Source: an uncultured Acidobacteriaceae bacterium
Lineage (GTDB): Bacteria > Acidobacteriota > Terriglobia > Terriglobales > Acidobacteriaceae
Length of the DNA: 45,914 nt
Direction: 5' to 3'
Assembly (NCBI GenBank): GCA_903828675.1
Contig: CAIKND010000004.1
Location: 1 to 45,914 of the forward strand
Made by a program: the position numbers and the translations under genes. Positions 43,451-45,914 of the stretch are shown one piece after another (the stretch's first letter is position 1; each line of letters starts with the position of its first letter). The notes under the pieces are model-generated. The model had not been told where the DNA came from and searched no databases. It was given only the letters and a program-made list of their open reading frames with translations.

Positions 43451-44038
43451 ATGGATCAGAAGCTGAACCGCAACCGTGATGCAGATAGTCCCGAGGGACG
43501 GTTGGCGAATATAGCCAGAATTTGCGCTCTAGCGGTTCTGGGCATTCTTATCACGAGTTCTTCTTTTCCCGCGCTAGCAACGGAGAGCCAAGAACGCGGA
43601 AGACTGATAGCGCTACTCTCGCTGCCGTTGGAGACTGTCTGTGCGGGTACCCAGAATCAACCGATGGATGCTGCGATCACCTTTACAAATCAATCAGAAC
43701 AAGATGTTGAGGTTGCAATGGAAAAGGGGATAGGCGTGACGGTGATGGGATTGTTCGGAACGCGCACGCTTCGGCCGCTACTATGGGGCGGAGGCAGCAA
43801 CTCTGAATGGGCTCCAAGAACTGTCTCTTCTCATTTCTTAATGCACCCGAAGGAGACGATTCTATATCGCCTTCAACTCCGTTTAGATGAAAATGTCTTC
43901 TCCGAGCCTGGATTCTATAAGGTTCAGGTTGGCTTTGATGCAAGTGGTCATGCAACATCTCCGGGACGGGTTGTTACCGACTTCGGGGGAATCACAAACT
44001 GGGTGGTCTTTGAATCGCGTGAATGTGGCAAGCATTAG
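43451..44038 (+). CDS. Membrane-anchored or secreted protein, candidate immunity partner of tip 3
   Basis: 195 residues with a hydrophobic segment at about 22-45 (ICALAVLGILITSSSFPALA) that is either a signal peptide or an anchor. The rest is strand-rich (PMDAAITFTNQSEQDVEVAM, ILYRLQLRLDENVFSEPGFY), like an immunoglobulin-like fold. No family is recognised. AAAGGTGAGAC precedes the ATG. It follows tip 3 by 42 bases and precedes tip 4. Confidence 0.6.
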   Translation: MDQKLNRNRDADSPEGRLANIARICALAVLGILITSSSFPALATESQERGRLIALLSLPLETVCAGTQNQPMDAAITFTNQSEQDVEVAMEKGIGVTVMGLFGTRTLRPLLWGGGSNSEWAPRTVSSHFLMHPKETILYRLQLRLDENVFSEPGFYKVQVGFDASGHATSPGRVVTDFGGITNWVVFESRECGKH

Positions 44039-44102
44039 TCAAAGTCGAACCAGATGTCGCGGGTGACGTCTGTCACGGCTTTGAGACCTGTGGTCACCCA
44101 GG

Positions 44103-44906
44103 ATGGAGGTGTCTACATCTATGACACTCTCAGCCGTTTGCGCAACTACCCTGCATTTTCCACGATCCTGTTTTACCGGCAAAGAACGAGATACCGAATC
44201 AGGAAACGACTACTTCGGGGCAAGATACTACGCCAGCAGCATGGGGCGCTGGATGAGCCCTGATTGGAGCAAGGTTCCCCAAGGAGTGCCGTACGCTGAT
44301 CTATTCAATCCACAAAGCCTGAATCTGTACAGCTACGTTAAGAATAATCCGCTGTCGCATGTGGATATGGACGGCCACGGAGAACTGTGGGATAAGTTCA
44401 AAGCCATCTTCTTTGCGAAGGTAGATGTTGGAGTGGGCGTGCAGCTTGAGGGGCACCTCGGGAAGCACTTGAAGGCAGGCTTCCACGCCTTTGCCGGAGG
44501 CGAAAAGAAGTTCTCCTCGGAAGGGTCAAAAGCCTCGCTGAAGGCCGAGGTAGGCGGAGGGATAAAGGCTGGCCCGCTGAACGGAGAACTAAAGGTGACT
44601 GCCGAGAAACAAATGGGAACAAACGGCAATTCAGATATAAAGCCCACCGAGGTCACTGTGGAGAAACCAAGCATTGGGGGGGAAGCTGCTGGAGGGTCGG
44701 GCGAGGCCTCAGCGAACGAACTGAGTATTACAGTAGCCTTGCCAGACACAGGCAGTGCGATGAGTGCGGGCGGCTCCGTTGGAATGGACTTGGATAAAGC
44801 GGCGGATTTCGGGTCAGCGTTGATGCCAAAGACAGTAAATTCGCTGTTCAATCTGGTTGTGCCGCAAAATGTGCCGATCAATCCGCCCCAGGTGGCGCAA
44901 CAGTGA
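44103..44906 (+). CDS. Orphan Rhs tip 4 with an unrecognised glycine-rich domain
   Basis: 267 residues from ATG 44103; ATG 44121, with GGAGG 11 bases upstream, is an alternative. The Rhs core starts at residue 24 (FTGKERDTESGNDYFGARYY) and ends at YVKNNPLSHVDMDGHG. The remaining about 180 residues are rich in Gly, Lys and Ser with alternating strand-like pattern (VDVGVGVQLEGHLGKHLKAG, ASLKAEVGGGIKAGPLNGEL); no catalytic motif is evident. Its partner is a polytopic membrane protein, so membrane damage is one possibility, unproven. Confidence 0.68.
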   Translation: MEVSTSMTLSAVCATTLHFPRSCFTGKERDTESGNDYFGARYYASSMGRWMSPDWSKVPQGVPYADLFNPQSLNLYSYVKNNPLSHVDMDGHGELWDKFKAIFFAKVDVGVGVQLEGHLGKHLKAGFHAFAGGEKKFSSEGSKASLKAEVGGGIKAGPLNGELKVTAEKQMGTNGNSDIKPTEVTVEKPSIGGEAAGGSGEASANELSITVALPDTGSAMSAGGSVGMDLDKAADFGSALMPKTVNSLFNLVVPQNVPINPPQVAQQ

Positions 44907-44928
44907 CCGCAGGTTCGGAGGTTTTCCC

Positions 44929-45342
44929 ATGAGCCGGAGCTATGTGTTGAATAATCGATATCCGATTCCAACAGTTCTCTTATGGCTATTGGCCTCGTGG
45001 GCAATCTCGTTGGCTGCGTTCACGGGGCTAGGCCTGATCGTTTGGATGATCTGGGGAGAACCTGATCACAATCTCCTCGATGCGTTTCCTGGATTTGTCT
45101 CAGTTCTTTTCGGGATATGGGGATTTTATACGGGCATTGGTGCCATGTTGCTCTGGATCGCGATGTGGGTCTACTGGGCAGTTGTCGAGAGAACCTCATC
45201 TCGCGTTCGCTTCGGCTGGTTCCTAGTACTTCTTTTCGGGATGTACTATGGTGCCTTGATTTATGCCGTTCTCCTGTGGCAGAAGGGTGCCATCAAGGCG
45301 GTAACGGAGTCCCCGGCTTCTAGTAGCGCACGGAGCAGTTGA
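44929..45342 (+). CDS. Three-helix membrane protein, candidate immunity partner of tip 4
   Basis: 137 residues from ATG 44929 with a good GGAGG site 7 bases before it; the frame is open upstream but overlaps tip 4. Three membrane helices are visible (about 15-38, 50-80 in one or two passes, 95-115). No family is recognised. It lies 22 bases after tip 4 and is the last gene of the array. Confidence 0.62.
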   Translation: MSRSYVLNNRYPIPTVLLWLLASWAISLAAFTGLGLIVWMIWGEPDHNLLDAFPGFVSVLFGIWGFYTGIGAMLLWIAMWVYWAVVERTSSRVRFGWFLVLLFGMYYGALIYAVLLWQKGAIKAVTESPASSSARSS

Positions 45343-45346
45343 GATT

Positions 45347-45408
45347 GGCGGGTGGCCCCGGTCCCGGTGAGTTTTCTATACCGAAATGAGGGACCGGGGC
45401 CACCCGCC
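45347..45408. terminator. Long perfect hairpin between convergent genes
   Basis: GGCGGGTGGCCCCGGTCCC (45347-45365) and its exact reverse complement (45390-45408) flank a 24-base loop. It sits between the end of the toxin-immunity array (45342) and the end of the minus-strand gene at 45420. It could end transcription in both directions, although no T-run follows, or be a mobile palindromic repeat. Confidence 0.65.
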
Positions 45409-45419
45409 CACCTGCCCGG

Positions 45420-45860
45420 TTATTCTTCGTGGTAACTGTAGATTTTCCAAGAACCGTTATTCTTCTTCAAAATGTAGGTAAAGTTCAGACTTCCACGAGC
45501 GAAGTCCATGGTGGTTTCTGCCGTTCCATACCATCCGTCACTTCGGTCCTTAACTTCGCTATGAGTGATCTCAATACTCTTGAGATCGCCCATTCTGGCG
45601 GTTAGGTCATCATGAACCTTCGTAAATTTCTGGAAGTCTACCGATGCTTGGAATTCCTTGGATGTGAAGTCGTAAGCCGGTTTGTATTGCTTAGCAATCA
45701 GCGCATCACAGAAGCCATGCAACGCTTTATCTGCTGCATGAAGCTCCCAAAACAGCGTCGGCATAATCACCATCGTGGAGATGCCGACCATGGCCAGGAA
45801 AGCTGCTAGAACCTTCCGTCGTGTTGTCCACTTCGATTTGGTTACCGTTTCTTCACTCAC
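45420..45860 (-). CDS. Membrane-anchored NTF2-like protein
   Basis: 146 residues from a GTG with GGAG 7 bases before it. A cytoplasmic basic start (KSKWTTRRK) is followed by one membrane helix (about 17-40). The outer domain (FCDALIAKQYKPAYDFTSKEF, then FTYILKKNNGSWKIYSYHEE at the end) has the helix-then-curved-sheet pattern and the terminal W-x-I-x-S of NTF2-like DUF4019/DUF4864-type domains. Its role is unknown. It is convergent with the toxin array and may not belong to it. Confidence 0.6.
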   Translation of the reverse strand: MSEETVTKSKWTTRRKVLAAFLAMVGISTMVIMPTLFWELHAADKALHGFCDALIAKQYKPAYDFTSKEFQASVDFQKFTKVHDDLTARMGDLKSIEITHSEVKDRSDGWYGTAETTMDFARGSLNFTYILKKNNGSWKIYSYHEE

Positions 45861-45914
45861 ATTCTTCTCCAGATTGTTCGGTGGCGGAACAGGCTAAAAA
45901 TCAACATCATTAGA

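Noticed and set aside
37921..45914. Second attachment site (copy of the tRNA-Glu 3' end) marking the right border of the mobile element
   Set aside because: I looked for GGGTTCAAATCCCG or GTCGGGGACG and found no second copy, so the right border cannot be placed.
1..45914. CRISPR array
   Set aside because: No series of equally spaced direct repeats of 24-40 bases was seen; the Rhs cores are about 1.4-2 kb apart and coding.

Overview
The window looks like the chromosome of an acidobacterium (Acidobacteriota, probably Terriglobia/Acidobacteriaceae). The evidence is an Oar-type TonB-dependent receptor with an N-terminal carboxypeptidase-regulatory-like domain, a bc-type complex joined to a cytochrome-c-fused CydA-like subunit, high-GC genes with AGGAG-type ribosome sites, and short palindromic repeats scattered between genes. 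The assignment comes from gene content; no marker-gene search was possible.

Layout. 1-234: start of an MFS transporter. 531-7066 (minus): a POTRA-only protein, then a respiratory cluster (CydA-like/cytochrome c fusion, cytochrome b, a KduD-like dehydrogenase, Rieske protein, polytopic membrane protein). 7245-10697 (minus): large Oar-like receptor. 10885-15379 (plus): a TPP riboswitch and a start-codon-sequestering hairpin ahead of a TonB-dependent receptor, an APH-fold kinase and a PnuC/PnuT-type permease. This reads as a thiamine uptake and salvage operon. 15508-17781: D-2-hydroxyacid dehydrogenase and a FUSC-type membrane protein, divergent. 17809-25124 (minus): histidine operon hisI-G-D-C-B-H-(YcxB-like)-F-A. 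It is preceded by a sigma70-like promoter, a 25-codon leader peptide with nine histidines, and a rho-independent terminator, which together form a classical his attenuator. 25150-32069: MscS-type channel, a helix-hairpin-helix protein, and an RND efflux pump with its lipoprotein adaptor.

32403-37920 looks like a decayed integrative mobile element. It holds tRNA-Glu(UUC), a tyrosine integrase whose frame runs into the tRNA 3' end but is broken by two frameshifts, an excisionase-like protein, a 136-bp nested palindrome, a PIN/ribbon-helix-helix toxin-antitoxin pair, and a MobF relaxase-helicase interrupted by a single in-frame TAA.

38531-45342 (plus) is the most unusual region. Four Rhs C-terminal tips alternate strictly with four secreted or membrane proteins (tip-partner, four times). 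Each tip starts at or carries the same FTGKERD...SMGR core, followed by an unrelated C-terminal domain. Two of the domains carry HExxH metalloprotease-like motifs. No complete Rhs shaft is present: the first copy is truncated at its 5' end and the other three start next to the core. I read this as an array of orphan polymorphic-toxin/immunity cassettes, probably aimed at the cell envelope. The window ends with a 19-bp perfect inverted repeat and a small membrane-anchored protein on the other strand.
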